A stretch of 64,000 nt of DNA from an uncultured Bacteroidia bacterium. Its GTDB lineage: Bacteria > Bacteroidota > Bacteroidia > Bacteroidales > F082. Shown in pieces: positions 23,239 through 31,447 of the stretch (its first letter is position 1; each line of letters opens with the position of its first letter). A program made the translations under genes and the position numbers. Under the pieces are notes generated by a model that worked only from the letters and a program-made list of their open reading frames with translations, did not search any database and was not told where the DNA came from. The DNA is taken from the NCBI GenBank assembly GCA_902800965.1, contig CADCGK010000007.1, forward strand, positions 1,377 to 65,376, written 5' to 3'.

Positions 23239-24391
23239 ATTGCATCAACCTCTTCATCGCCTCCTCAACCGTCGCCTTGGGACAAGCCAAGTTAATCCTG
23301 AAGAACCCACTGCCGTCCTGCCCGAAATCGGATCCACGGTTGAAACCCAACTGTGCTTCCTGCGTCATCTTATGCCACAACTCCTCTTCCGAAAGCCCGT
23401 AACCATTGAAGTCAAGCCACATCATATAGGTGGCCTGCGGCTTGAAGAACTTCACCTTGGGAAGGTTTGCCTTAATGAAATCCGATACATAGTCGATGTT
23501 GCCTTGCACATACGCCAACAACTGGTCGAGCCAATCATCGCCTTGCTCCATACATGTTTGCGTGGCCACCTTGCCGAAAATGTTGCCAAGATGGGCCTCC
23601 AAGGCCTCCACATAATGAACATAGACGTCGCGCAACTCCTTGTTGGGCACGATGGCAGTAGAAGTGGCCAAACCCGCCAGGTTGAAAGTCTTGCTGGCCG
23701 CATGGAACACGATGCAATGGTTAGCAGCTTCTCGACTCAAGGTGGCGTATGGCGTATGTATATAGCCGGGCAGCACCAGATCGCAATGGATCTCATCGGA
23801 AATCACCAGCACATCGTTTCGCAGGCAGATCTCACTCACTCGCTGCAGCTCCTCACGTGTCCAGCAACGACCCACAGGATTGTGGGGATTGCAGAGGATC
23901 AGCATCTTTGCAGTCTTGGCTTGCTCTTCCAACAGCTCGAAATCCATCTCATAGCCCTTCTCTCCTATCTTCAGACGATTATAAACCAGCTTCCTACCAT
24001 GTTCCGTCACGGCATGATGAAACGGCGGATACACTGGTGACTGGATGATGACCTCGTCACCTTCCTTGGTAAACGCAAGCACCGCCATGTTGAAACCGCA
24101 AACCACTCCTGGCACGAACGACATCCATTCCGTGGGCACTTCCCACTGATGACGCCTTTTCAGCCATCCTTGGATGGCCTCGAAATAGGGCTTGTCCTTA
24201 AAATGATAGCCATAAACAGGATGCTCTGCCCTTCGAATTACAGCTTCGCGCGCAAAGTCGGGCGTCTCGAAATCCATGTCGGCCACCCACATTGGCAACA
24301 CATCGGGATTGCCAAACACCACATCCCTTAGATCGTATTTCACACAGTTCGTATTTGCTCTCGGAGTAAGCTTGTCAAAATCGTATTTCAT
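23228..24391 (-). CDS. patB: MalY/PatB-type aminotransferase (cystathionine beta-lyase-like)
   Basis: 387-residue fold-type I PLP enzyme. MKYDFDKLTPRANTNCVKYD at the start, then LPMWVADMDFETPDF, GVVCGFNMAVLAF, NPHNPVGRCW, ISDEIHCDLVLPGY and the PLP lysine in FHAASKTFNLAGLATSTAIV. MalY/PatB proteins cleave C-S bonds of cystathionine or cysteine conjugates, giving homocysteine or hydrogen sulfide; substrate preference cannot be read from sequence. It is monocistronic and convergent with the toxin-antitoxin pair. Confidence 0.9.
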   Translation of the reverse strand: MKYDFDKLTPRANTNCVKYDLRDVVFGNPDVLPMWVADMDFETPDFAREAVIRRAEHPVYGYHFKDKPYFEAIQGWLKRRHQWEVPTEWMSFVPGVVCGFNMAVLAFTKEGDEVIIQSPVYPPFHHAVTEHGRKLVYNRLKIGEKGYEMDFELLEEQAKTAKMLILCNPHNPVGRCWTREELQRVSEICLRNDVLVISDEIHCDLVLPGYIHTPYATLSREAANHCIVFHAASKTFNLAGLATSTAIVPNKELRDVYVHYVEALEAHLGNIFGKVATQTCMEQGDDWLDQLLAYVQGNIDYVSDFIKANLPKVKFFKPQATYMMWLDFNGYGLSEEELWHKMTQEAQLGFNRGSDFGQDGSGFFRINLACPKATVEEAMKRLMQFMQ

Positions 24392-24526
24392 ACCATTTCT
24401 GATTAGGTTTTTGCAAAGTTCCGAATTCTTTGTTATCTATTTTTAAAAAAATATTAAAATTTCTTTGTTAAAACGTTAAAAGTTATTTGTTTTTTCTATC
24501 TTTGCATCAATTATAATGAGTATTGC

Positions 24527-24826
24527 ATGAAAATATTTGTAGCCAAGCTAGCCTTTAGGACCAATGCCGACGACCTTCGCGCCTATTTCGAACAGTTCGG
24601 GCAGGTGGACGATTGTAAAGTGATCATGGACCACGAAACCGGTCGTTCAAAGTGTTATGGCTTTGTCGAAATGCCTAACGAAGCGGAGGCCTATAAGGCC
24701 ATTGTAGAGACGGATGATATGGATTTCCAAGGCAGTGTCCTCCAAGTTAAAAAGTCGCGCCCTCAGAATGAAAAATCCGGCCATGCTAAGACTGGAGGAA
24801 GCCAAAAGCGCAATTTTTTAGCTTAA
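24527..24826 (+). CDS. RRM RNA-binding protein (Bacteroidetes Rbp family)
   Basis: A 99-residue single RNA recognition motif: RNP-2 KIFVAKLAF at the start, RNP-1 KCYGFVEM in the middle, and a basic, disordered tail (SRPQNEKSGHAKTGGSQKRN). Small RRM proteins act in Bacteroidetes, which lack Hfq in most lineages, as candidate global RNA-binding regulators; RbpB of Bacteroides is the studied example. A -7 box TATCTTTG lies at 24497-24504 with no clear -33 match. Its stop is followed directly by the tRNA promoter. Confidence 0.88.
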   Translation: MKIFVAKLAFRTNADDLRAYFEQFGQVDDCKVIMDHETGRSKCYGFVEMPNEAEAYKAIVETDDMDFQGSVLQVKKSRPQNEKSGHAKTGGSQKRNFLA

Positions 24827-24830
24827 AACC

Positions 24831-24860
24831 TTGACAACTCGGAAAAAATTCGTATTTTTG
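24831..24860 (+). promoter_or_regulatory. tRNA-Arg promoter
   Basis: TTG (24831-24833), 19 bases, TATTTTTG (24853-24860), 16 bases before the mature tRNA 5' end. Confidence 0.7.
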
Positions 24861-24876
24861 CACTCGCAATTCAGAT

Positions 24877-24950
24877 GGTCTGGTAGCTCAGCTGGATAGA
24901 GCAACAGCCTTCTAAGCTGTGGGTCTTGGGTTCGAATCCCAACCGGATCA
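24877..24950 (+). tRNA. tRNA-Arg (anticodon UCU)
   Basis: A 74-base cloverleaf: acceptor GGTCTGG/CCGGATC, D stem GCTC/GAGC, anticodon stem ACAGC/GCTGT with loop CTTCTAA (anticodon TCT), T arm TTGGG-TTCGAAT-CCCAA, discriminator A. The CCA end is not encoded. Confidence 0.95.
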
Positions 24951-24960
24951 CGATAACAAA

Positions 24961-24997
24961 AAGAACTCAGTCTTTTCAGGCTGAGTTCTTTTTTTGT
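24961..24997 (+). terminator. Rho-independent terminator after tRNA-Arg
   Basis: Perfect 10-bp stem AAGAACTCAG / CTGAGTTCTT with a 10-base loop, then TTTTTTG. It ends the tRNA transcript just before the -7 box (TATATTTG, 24998-25005) of the next gene. Confidence 0.9.
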
Positions 24998-25025
24998 TAT
25001 ATTTGCAGTTGAAAAACAACTTAAT

Positions 25026-25229
25026 ATGAAAAGAATCCCGCGAAAGATATGGATTTGGATCCTTTCAGGAATGGCACTGCTCTTTGGCAGTTCCTGCCAA
25101 TTCTTTCAAGTGCATCCGCCTTGCGTGTACGGACCTCCCAAGGTGTACGGTCCGCCTCCGCCAATGGAATCTGACACGATCCCAACCAATAATCCGGATG
25201 CTATAACGCCCGACTCACTTTCTCAATAG
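25026..25229 (+). CDS. Small CVYGPP-motif lipoprotein, possible radical-SAM substrate
   Basis: A 67-residue protein: lipoprotein signal (MKRIPRKIWIWILSGMALLF, then GSSC) followed by a short mature peptide with PPCVYGPPKVYGPPPP and a Thr/Pro/Asp-rich tail. The YGPP repeat and the signal (WIxxLSGxAxL) match the larger lipoprotein at 45412, which is encoded together with a radical SAM enzyme. I infer that the two are paralogues and that this one may be a second, unlinked substrate of that enzyme. From memory the pairing resembles the TIGR04134 lipoprotein and TIGR04133 radical SAM families; not searched. Its own -7 box TATATTTG is at 24998-25005. The end overlaps the convergent esterase gene by 15 bp. 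Confidence 0.72.
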   Translation: MKRIPRKIWIWILSGMALLFGSSCQFFQVHPPCVYGPPKVYGPPPPMESDTIPTNNPDAITPDSLSQ

Positions 25230-26312
25230 CACCTTCCCAACGCCCCCTTGATCCGTCTTGAGAATGTACATCCCATCGGGAAAACCTCCCAGATCCAAGA
25301 CGTTTTGTCCTTTTTTCAACTTGCGATTTGAAACGACATGACCCATCAAGTCAACCACTTCGACAGAGGTCGTCTCCCCTACTTCAACGTTGACCATTCC
25401 CTTGGTCGGGTTGGGCCACAACGTTACCACCGAGGACTGTTCCGAGACACCGACATGACCGTTACCTTCACCCGTGAAGAATTTGTGAATCACATCGAAG
25501 TAACTGACATCATATTGGTTCTCGTTGAGGTACCAACTATGGTCACCGCCAATCACCTTGATGTGCTGTAGCTCAGTGCCGCAGTCGTATGTGTAACGCA
25601 CGAAGCGCAAGCCGTCATTTTGCAAGTCGGGAAGTGTGTCGATCTGTGGCTCTCCATCGCATCCATTGACATTTTTCCAATAATTCAGGATGTTCTCTAC
25701 GCTCAATCCAAGCTGGTAGCCAAAATACTGCGAGCCGCCATCATAGCCAACCACAGGATCGTTGGTGCCGTGGATGTGAAGCATCCTCACAGGTGCCACA
25801 GCGGTATGGTTGGCCATATAGGTAGTGATCAGTCCGCTGACCGGAGCACAGGCATTGATACGGTCGCCATGCTCGATGGCCATTCGGTGTGTCATGAATC
25901 CGCCCATGGAAAAACCAGTGAAAAAGACGCTGTCAAGATTGATCCTATAAGGTACTGCAAGCGAGTCGAGCAATGCCATCAGAAACCCCGAGTCGTTGGT
26001 GGTACTGGCTGTCATCCCTGCATTCCACATGGTACCGTAGCCCTCGTTCAACGCTTGAGGCACCACGATGACCCAACCCAGCTGTTCTGAGATCTGCTGG
26101 AAATGGAACTCATTGTCAAGGCGCGTGATGTTATCGCCCAAACCATGGAGGAAGAACAACACGGGGACCGTGTTGTCATATTCTGTTGGGGTGCGCACCA
26201 AATACTGGCGCTGTACGTCCTGCCATTCAAACGTTTGTATCTGAGCAAATGCATTGCTGCCCGCCATTGTCAGCAGTAATGACAACAGCCCGAAGACATA
26301 TTTATTTTTCAT
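25215..26312 (-). CDS. Secreted esterase (PHB-depolymerase/feruloyl-esterase type) with T9SS C-terminal domain
   Basis: 365 residues from MKNKYVFGLLSLLLTMAGSN, a signal peptide. The alpha/beta-hydrolase domain has the nucleophile elbow FFTGFSMGGFMTH, the oxyanion stretch VPVLFFLHGLGDN, the Asp in HGTNDPVVGYDGG and the His in IGGDHSWY, as in LpqC-type polyhydroxybutyrate depolymerases and feruloyl esterases. The last 75 residues (LWPNPTKGMVNVEVGE to GMYILKTDQGG and KVLLRK) are a type A sorting domain for the type IX secretion system, so the enzyme is exported to the cell surface. The open frame continues upstream of the chosen ATG but lacks sense. Divergent from psuK. Confidence 0.88.
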   Translation of the reverse strand: MKNKYVFGLLSLLLTMAGSNAFAQIQTFEWQDVQRQYLVRTPTEYDNTVPVLFFLHGLGDNITRLDNEFHFQQISEQLGWVIVVPQALNEGYGTMWNAGMTASTTNDSGFLMALLDSLAVPYRINLDSVFFTGFSMGGFMTHRMAIEHGDRINACAPVSGLITTYMANHTAVAPVRMLHIHGTNDPVVGYDGGSQYFGYQLGLSVENILNYWKNVNGCDGEPQIDTLPDLQNDGLRFVRYTYDCGTELQHIKVIGGDHSWYLNENQYDVSYFDVIHKFFTGEGNGHVGVSEQSSVVTLWPNPTKGMVNVEVGETTSVEVVDLMGHVVSNRKLKKGQNVLDLGGFPDGMYILKTDQGGVGKVLLRK

Positions 26313-26373
26313 CCGAAAACAATTATTTTTCGCAAAGATATAAAAAGTCAAAAACAAAACGTAAATTTGTAGC

Positions 26374-27234
26374 ATGAAAACATGTGTCATCGGCGGAGCG
26401 AATGTTGACATCACCGCCACAACCTTAAAGTCGTTTGTGCCGAACGACTCAAATCCTGGCACCGTGCGCCTCTCCTCTGGCGGCGTGGCGCGTAACATTG
26501 CACACAATCTCGCACTGATGGGCAATGAGATAGTATTCTTGACCTTCTTTGCAGGCGATACCTTTGGATGGTTCACAGCCGACAGCTGCCGCAAGGCCAA
26601 CATCGACATCAGCCTGTGCGATACAGCGCCACTCGGCAGCCGTTCCATCTTTCTCAACATCAACAACGTGGATGGCGAGCTGATTGGCGGCGTGTCGGAC
26701 ATGGTCACTGCCGACAGCATCACGCCGGTATGGCTGGCCTCGAAACTGTCGAAGATCGAAAATGTCGATGTGTTTGTTGCCGACGCCAACCTCTCTGTGG
26801 ACTCGCTGGCCTATCTGATCGATCTCGTTGACGAGCCTTTGTTTATCGACGCCGTGTCAGGCGCCAAGGCTCCCAAGATCAAGAAAGCCATGGCACTGTC
26901 CAAGAGGAAACACGTCTTTACTGTGAAGTGCAACCAAATGGAATACGAATGCTTGAAGGATGTCAAAGGCATCACCAGGCTATACGTAAGCCGTGGCAAT
27001 GACGGCCTGGATGTCATCGAAGACGGAAAACTCACCCACTTCCCTTCCCTGCCTTGCAAGGTGGAGAATGCCACAGGAGCCGGCGACGCCTTGATGGCTG
27101 GCATCGTCCATGCGGGACCCAACGCCAGTATCGAAGAAGCCGCTTCAATGGGCCTCAAATGCGCCAAGATCACCTGTGAGTGTCCCGACACGGTAAACAA
27201 ACAACTGAAACAGCTTTATGAACAAATATCTTGA
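26374..27234 (+). CDS. psuK: Pseudouridine kinase (PfkB family)
   Basis: 286 residues. PfkB features: GGANVDITA near the N-terminus, SSGGVARNIAHNLALMGNEI, and the C-terminal anion-hole/catalytic motif NATGAGDALMAGI with its Asp. Coupling to psuG (17-bp overlap) identifies it as pseudouridine kinase, making pseudouridine 5'-phosphate for PsuG. A -7-like TAAATTTG (26362-26369) lies only four bases before the ATG, so the mRNA could have a very short leader or none. Confidence 0.9.
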   Translation: MKTCVIGGANVDITATTLKSFVPNDSNPGTVRLSSGGVARNIAHNLALMGNEIVFLTFFAGDTFGWFTADSCRKANIDISLCDTAPLGSRSIFLNINNVDGELIGGVSDMVTADSITPVWLASKLSKIENVDVFVADANLSVDSLAYLIDLVDEPLFIDAVSGAKAPKIKKAMALSKRKHVFTVKCNQMEYECLKDVKGITRLYVSRGNDGLDVIEDGKLTHFPSLPCKVENATGAGDALMAGIVHAGPNASIEEAASMGLKCAKITCECPDTVNKQLKQLYEQIS

Positions 27235-28123
27235 TCTCTCGCCCGAAGTGGCTGCCGCCCAACGCGACGGCAAACCCATCGTGGCTCTCGAATCTACCAT
27301 CATCTCACACGGCATGCCCTATCCACAGAACGTGGAGACGGCCTTGCGCGTGGAACAGACCATCCGCGAAGGCGGCGCCGTCCCTGCCACCATCGCCGTG
27401 ATAGGCGGCCGATTGAAAGCCGGGCTTACCACACAAGGCATCGAGTATCTTGGCCGTAAAGGCACAGGGATAACGAAAGCCTCACGCCGCGACCTGCCCG
27501 TACTCGTGGCTCGCGGCGATGACGGCGCCACCACCGTCGCCACCACCATGATCATTGCCGCCTTGGCCGGCATCAAGGTGTTCGCCACGGGAGGCGTCGG
27601 AGGCGTGCATCGGGGCGCTGAAGTCACCATGGACATCTCCGCCGACCTCGAAGAGCTGGCCCGCACCCCCGTCATGGTCGTCTGCGCCGGCGCCAAGTCC
27701 ATCCTCGACCTCGGCCTCACCCTCGAATACCTCGAAACCAAAGGCGTCCCCGTCATCGGATACGGCACCGACGAACTGCCCGCCTTCTATACCCGCACCA
27801 GTGGCTTCAAGGTGGACTACCGTCTCGACACCCCCGAAGAACTCGCCGCTGCCTTCCGCGCCAAACAAGAGATGGGCCTCGGAGGCGGCATGCTCGTCAC
27901 CAACCCCATCCCGGAAGAATACTCCATGGACGCCGACCGTATCAACGCCGCCATCGACGAAGCCGTCGCCGACGCCAAAAGGCTGGGCATCCATGGCAAA
28001 GAAACCACCCCATACCTGCTCGCACGTATCAAAGACATCACCGGAGGCGACAGCCTGGCCGCCAACATCGAATTGGTCCTGAACAACGCACGCCTTGCCG
28101 CTAAAGTGGCCGCCTGCCTATGA
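27218..28123 (+). CDS. psuG: Pseudouridine-5'-phosphate glycosidase
   Basis: 301 residues, the family's normal length. IVALESTIISHGMPYPQNVE with its catalytic Glu, then TIAVIGGRLKAGLT, TKASRRDLP with the Schiff-base Lys region, TTVATTMIIA, FATGGVGGVHRGAE with the Asp/His that follow, VVCAGAKSILDLGLTLEYLE. It splits pseudouridine 5'-phosphate into uracil and ribose 5-phosphate, allowing reuse of modified RNA nucleosides. It overlaps psuK by 17 bp and the following barrel gene by ATGA. Confidence 0.95.
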   Translation: MNKYLDLSPEVAAAQRDGKPIVALESTIISHGMPYPQNVETALRVEQTIREGGAVPATIAVIGGRLKAGLTTQGIEYLGRKGTGITKASRRDLPVLVARGDDGATTVATTMIIAALAGIKVFATGGVGGVHRGAEVTMDISADLEELARTPVMVVCAGAKSILDLGLTLEYLETKGVPVIGYGTDELPAFYTRTSGFKVDYRLDTPEELAAAFRAKQEMGLGGGMLVTNPIPEEYSMDADRINAAIDEAVADAKRLGIHGKETTPYLLARIKDITGGDSLAANIELVLNNARLAAKVAACL

Positions 28124-30246
28124 AGCGACTGCTATTCCTTCTTCTGCTCCTGTCAACGCTCTCCTTTAAAATGACGGCGCAAACACCCGACACCTTGTCG
28201 GGCGCCACACCTCTCTTTGTCAACGAAGGCGAGACGCTCATATACCACATCGGGCACGACAAGGATGCAAAACAAGGAACCGTATCCGACGCCTTGCAAA
28301 ACGTACCGGGCGTCAAAGTCGATACGGAAGGCAAGATCAGCCTGCGCGGCGTCAACGAGGTGGAGCTGTTCATCAACGGCAGGCCATCGCGCTTCGACGA
28401 GGAAAGCCTGAAAAACTACCTCCAACAAGTCAAGGCTTCTTCCATCGAGCGCATCGAAGTGATGACCAATCCGTCAGCGCAATATACCTCCGCCATCAAC
28501 ACGGGCGTCATCAACATCGTAACCAACGAGGTTTCTCACACCGAGCGGCATCTTAGCATGGGCTTGCAATTCAACACAAGACCCAACATCTCGCCTTGGG
28601 TGTCCTACATCAGCAACAGCGACAAATGGTCCTTCAATGTCAACATCAAAGGCGGTTTTTCCAGTACAAAAACTTATTCAGAAGGTTATAGCTATTCTTT
28701 CGTGGATCATCTGGAAAACGGCATCCCTATTGGACTTGACACGGCCAACTGCACCCGTTATCACAGCAACGACACGTCACTGTATTACAATGCGGAAGTC
28801 TTCCTAAAGGCGGAATACCGTCCCGACAAGAACAATGACTTGATGGCTTATTTCAACATCACCCCGAGCCGACAAAAGACCAACACGAGAAAAAGCACCT
28901 ATCGCAAAGAGTTCATCGACAACATCGGAGAATACGAATACGATGTCCACAACATAAACGACCAGCCTTTTTCAGATGGCTCCTTGGGGATGGAATGGCA
29001 GCACCGTTTCAACAAGCCTGGACAGACGTTGGGCGTTCAGCTGAGTTCCAGCTTCGACTACGGGAAAGGCATCACGAAAGAGAAACGCTATTTCGCATCA
29101 CATCCCGAGATGAACCGCGACATCGTCATCACCAACGACTTCGTCGATATCGGCTACGACTCCAAGGTGGAATACATCCATCCTTACCGCCATGGCGAAG
29201 TCTATGTGAATCTCACCGGCCATCTGAAGCCCGACAACAACATCGGCATCTATGACACCTTAGGCATCGATGGCTATGTCAACGACACCTATCGCTCAGA
29301 GAACCGCCGTTTCAGCACGCATCAGCTGGCAGGCACCGTCATGGTGCTGCACCGTATCGGCGACGCCATTACCGTCAAGCCAGGCATCAGCTGGGAGAAT
29401 AGCTGGATCAAATCGCATTACCTCGATGCACCCGAACACGACGCCTTGTTGCGCTTTGCCTACTGGAGGCCGTCATTGCACATCTCCTACCGCACCCCCT
29501 CGATGCACAACTTCAGCTTCAGCTATACCCGAAAGACACAATTTCCATGGGTGCGCTATTTTACCAGCAAGAAAGTCTATGAGGAAGAGTCATTCTCCGT
29601 AGGCAATCCCGACCTGAAGCCCACCTTGATCGACGTCTTTGAGCTGTCGTGGGCCAAATACTCCGAACGTCTGGGATCGGTGAATGTGAAGGGCTATTTC
29701 AACAACTCCATCAACGCCATCAACATGGTGAGCGATGCCGCCTACGACGAGCTTTGGGGACGTGTGGTGCCCTTCAGCAAGCCGGTCAACCTGAACCAAT
29801 ACTACGAAGCAGGAGGCGAATTCAACATAACCTACCGTCCTAGCGCCACCTTCAACGTGCGACTGGAAGCCAACGTCTTCGACTCCCATATCGAGACTTA
29901 TTATGACAAGACCCAAGACAGCCTGATCTGCAGCGACATGTTCGCTTACGTGCTGCGCCTTGGCACCTGGGCCAAGCTCTGGAACAAGTTGGAGATCCAT
30001 GCCACAGCCTATTACAGCTCCCCCACGCAGACCCTCTTCGCCACCAACCAAACAGCCTACGGCATCGACTGCGGTCTCCGCGCCGACTTCTTCGACAACC
30101 GTTTCTCCTTGCTCGTCAACGCCTTCGATATCTTCAACTGGAACAAAGAAGACAATTACACCTATAATCCATATTATATTTCCTATAAGTCCAACAAGGC
30201 CAACAGCCGTTACATCAGTCTGGAATTAATCTATAAATTATTATAA
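28120..30246 (+). CDS. TonB-receptor-like outer-membrane barrel protein coupled to psuKG
   Basis: 708 residues with a signal peptide (MKRLLFLLLLLSTLSFKMTA). A plug-like domain (DALQNVPGVKVDTEGKISLR, VELFINGRPS, VMTNPSAQYTSAINTGVINI) is followed by a beta-barrel of the outer-membrane b-brl_3 type; the C-terminus (SRYISLELIYKLL) is a final strand. It lacks the N-terminal carboxypeptidase-regulatory-like domain found on the related protein at 41230. The ATG overlaps the psuG stop, a tight coupling that suggests uptake of pseudouridine or a related compound; this is an inference from position only. Confidence 0.85.
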   Translation: MKRLLFLLLLLSTLSFKMTAQTPDTLSGATPLFVNEGETLIYHIGHDKDAKQGTVSDALQNVPGVKVDTEGKISLRGVNEVELFINGRPSRFDEESLKNYLQQVKASSIERIEVMTNPSAQYTSAINTGVINIVTNEVSHTERHLSMGLQFNTRPNISPWVSYISNSDKWSFNVNIKGGFSSTKTYSEGYSYSFVDHLENGIPIGLDTANCTRYHSNDTSLYYNAEVFLKAEYRPDKNNDLMAYFNITPSRQKTNTRKSTYRKEFIDNIGEYEYDVHNINDQPFSDGSLGMEWQHRFNKPGQTLGVQLSSSFDYGKGITKEKRYFASHPEMNRDIVITNDFVDIGYDSKVEYIHPYRHGEVYVNLTGHLKPDNNIGIYDTLGIDGYVNDTYRSENRRFSTHQLAGTVMVLHRIGDAITVKPGISWENSWIKSHYLDAPEHDALLRFAYWRPSLHISYRTPSMHNFSFSYTRKTQFPWVRYFTSKKVYEEESFSVGNPDLKPTLIDVFELSWAKYSERLGSVNVKGYFNNSINAINMVSDAAYDELWGRVVPFSKPVNLNQYYEAGGEFNITYRPSATFNVRLEANVFDSHIETYYDKTQDSLICSDMFAYVLRLGTWAKLWNKLEIHATAYYSSPTQTLFATNQTAYGIDCGLRADFFDNRFSLLVNAFDIFNWNKEDNYTYNPYYISYKSNKANSRYISLELIYKLL

Positions 30247-30252
30247 AGTTTT

Positions 30253-30654
30253 ATGAACAACTACCAACATGAAGTCAAATACTACGAATGCGACCGCATG
30301 GGCGTGACGCATCACTCCAATTACATCCGTTTCATGGAAGAAGCCCGCGTTGACTGGCTCGACCAGCTCGGCTTCGGTTTCGACAAGATCGAAGCGGAAA
30401 ACGTCTTCTCTCCTGTCATCTCCGTTACTTGTGAATACAAACGCCCCACCACTTTTAAGGACGTCATCGACATCGAAGTGAACATCGGCAAGATCACGGA
30501 GATGAAGTTTGATTTCGTCTATACCATGCGTGTCGATGGCAAGGTGGTCTGCACGGCACAAAGTTCGCACTGTTTCATCGAAAACAACCGCCCCGTGGCC
30601 ATTTCAAAACGCCTGCCAGAGCTTTTCAAAGCACTAGAGAACTATGTCAAATAG
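30253..30654 (+). CDS. Acyl-CoA thioesterase (4HBT/YbgC type)
   Basis: 133-residue hotdog thioesterase: YYECDRMGVTHHSNYIRFME with the family's Asp, then EARVDWLDQLGFGF, and TCEYKRPTTFKDVIDIEVNI. It hydrolyses acyl-CoA, specificity unknown. It starts 6 bp after the barrel gene and is probably the last gene of the psuK operon. Confidence 0.9.
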   Translation: MNNYQHEVKYYECDRMGVTHHSNYIRFMEEARVDWLDQLGFGFDKIEAENVFSPVISVTCEYKRPTTFKDVIDIEVNIGKITEMKFDFVYTMRVDGKVVCTAQSSHCFIENNRPVAISKRLPELFKALENYVK

Positions 30655-30670
30655 TCCGAAAAAGAACGAT

Positions 30671-30704
30671 TTTGACTTTATTTTCAAAAAAAGACTTATT
30701 TTTG
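30671..30704 (+). promoter_or_regulatory. Promoter of the outer-membrane protein gene
   Basis: TTTG (30671-30674), 22 bases, TATTTTTG (30697-30704), 46 bases before the ATG. Confidence 0.6.
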
Positions 30705-30750
30705 CACGCTTTTTGACAAGATGAACAAGTCCAACTAAATCAAATAAGTT

Positions 30751-31371
30751 ATGAAAAAAGTATTAGCAATCGTGGCTTTGTTTGCCGCAATGTTCGTTGC
30801 CGGAAATGTGCAGGCACAATCAACCGTTTATGCAGGTTATGCTCCTGAAACCTTTGTTACTGGAAACAGCAGCAACAACTACCAAGGTTTCTTCGCTGGT
30901 TTCACCCAGAACTTTGGCCTCGCCAAAGGTATTGGTGCCGCAGTAGGTGGCCAGTTCCGTATGAACACCAAGTCTGCTCAAGAAAGCAATGCTGTTGGAA
31001 GCATCAAAACCACCAACACCCAACTCCTTGTTGACATCCCTGTTTTGTTTAATTATTCCATCGGCATTAACCGTGAATTGAGTGTTGTTCCATTTGTTGG
31101 ACCAATGGCAAGCCTTGCCCTTTCTGGAAAGACCAAGACCACCACTCATGAAAACATCCTTGGCACCAACACGAGCAACACCGTTGATTGGTATGGTGAC
31201 AAAAGCAACCTCAGCCGTTTCAACCTCTATGTCGTGTTTGGCGCAGATGTGAAATTCAACCAATTCAACTTGTTTGGCGGTTATCGTCTTGGTTTGCTCG
31301 ACATCAACACCAGCGACAACATCACCACAAAGACCAACGGCCTTTTCGTCGGCCTTGGCTACACGCTGTAA
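30751..31371 (+). CDS. Small outer-membrane beta-barrel protein
   Basis: 206 residues with a signal peptide (MKKVLAIVALFAAMFVAGNV, then QAQ). The mature part alternates hydrophobic and polar residues with Gly/Tyr/Phe-rich strands (YQGFFAGFTQNFGLAKGIGA, FVGPMASLALSG, VVFGADVKFNQFNLFGGYRL) and ends in FVGLGYTL, an outer-membrane insertion-type terminal strand. It resembles the OmpX/OprF-type eight-stranded barrels of Bacteroidetes. It has its own promoter and terminator. Confidence 0.8.
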   Translation: MKKVLAIVALFAAMFVAGNVQAQSTVYAGYAPETFVTGNSSNNYQGFFAGFTQNFGLAKGIGAAVGGQFRMNTKSAQESNAVGSIKTTNTQLLVDIPVLFNYSIGINRELSVVPFVGPMASLALSGKTKTTTHENILGTNTSNTVDWYGDKSNLSRFNLYVVFGADVKFNQFNLFGGYRLGLLDINTSDNITTKTNGLFVGLGYTL

Positions 31372-31394
31372 TCTGAGTGTTTCAGATGGAACAA

Positions 31395-31427
31395 AAAAGA
31401 GAACGATGTAAATCGTTCTCTTTTTTT
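31395..31427. terminator. Bidirectional terminator between the porin-like gene and the C69 peptidase gene
   Basis: Stem GAGAACGAT / ATCGTTCTC with a GTAA loop (31399-31420), preceded by AAAAAA and followed by TTTTTTT, so it can work on both strands. Confidence 0.85.
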
Positions 31428-31447
31428 GTACTCATACTTATTGTAAA

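Noticed and set aside
26313..26789. N-terminal extension of the T9SS esterase up to 26789
   Set aside because: The extra sequence is antisense to psuK and lies ahead of a complete signal peptide starting at 26312.
28120..30246. SusC-type glycan importer
   Set aside because: No SusD partner, no N-terminal SusC domain, and the barrel resembles the b-brl_3 type; only a general receptor-like call is supported.
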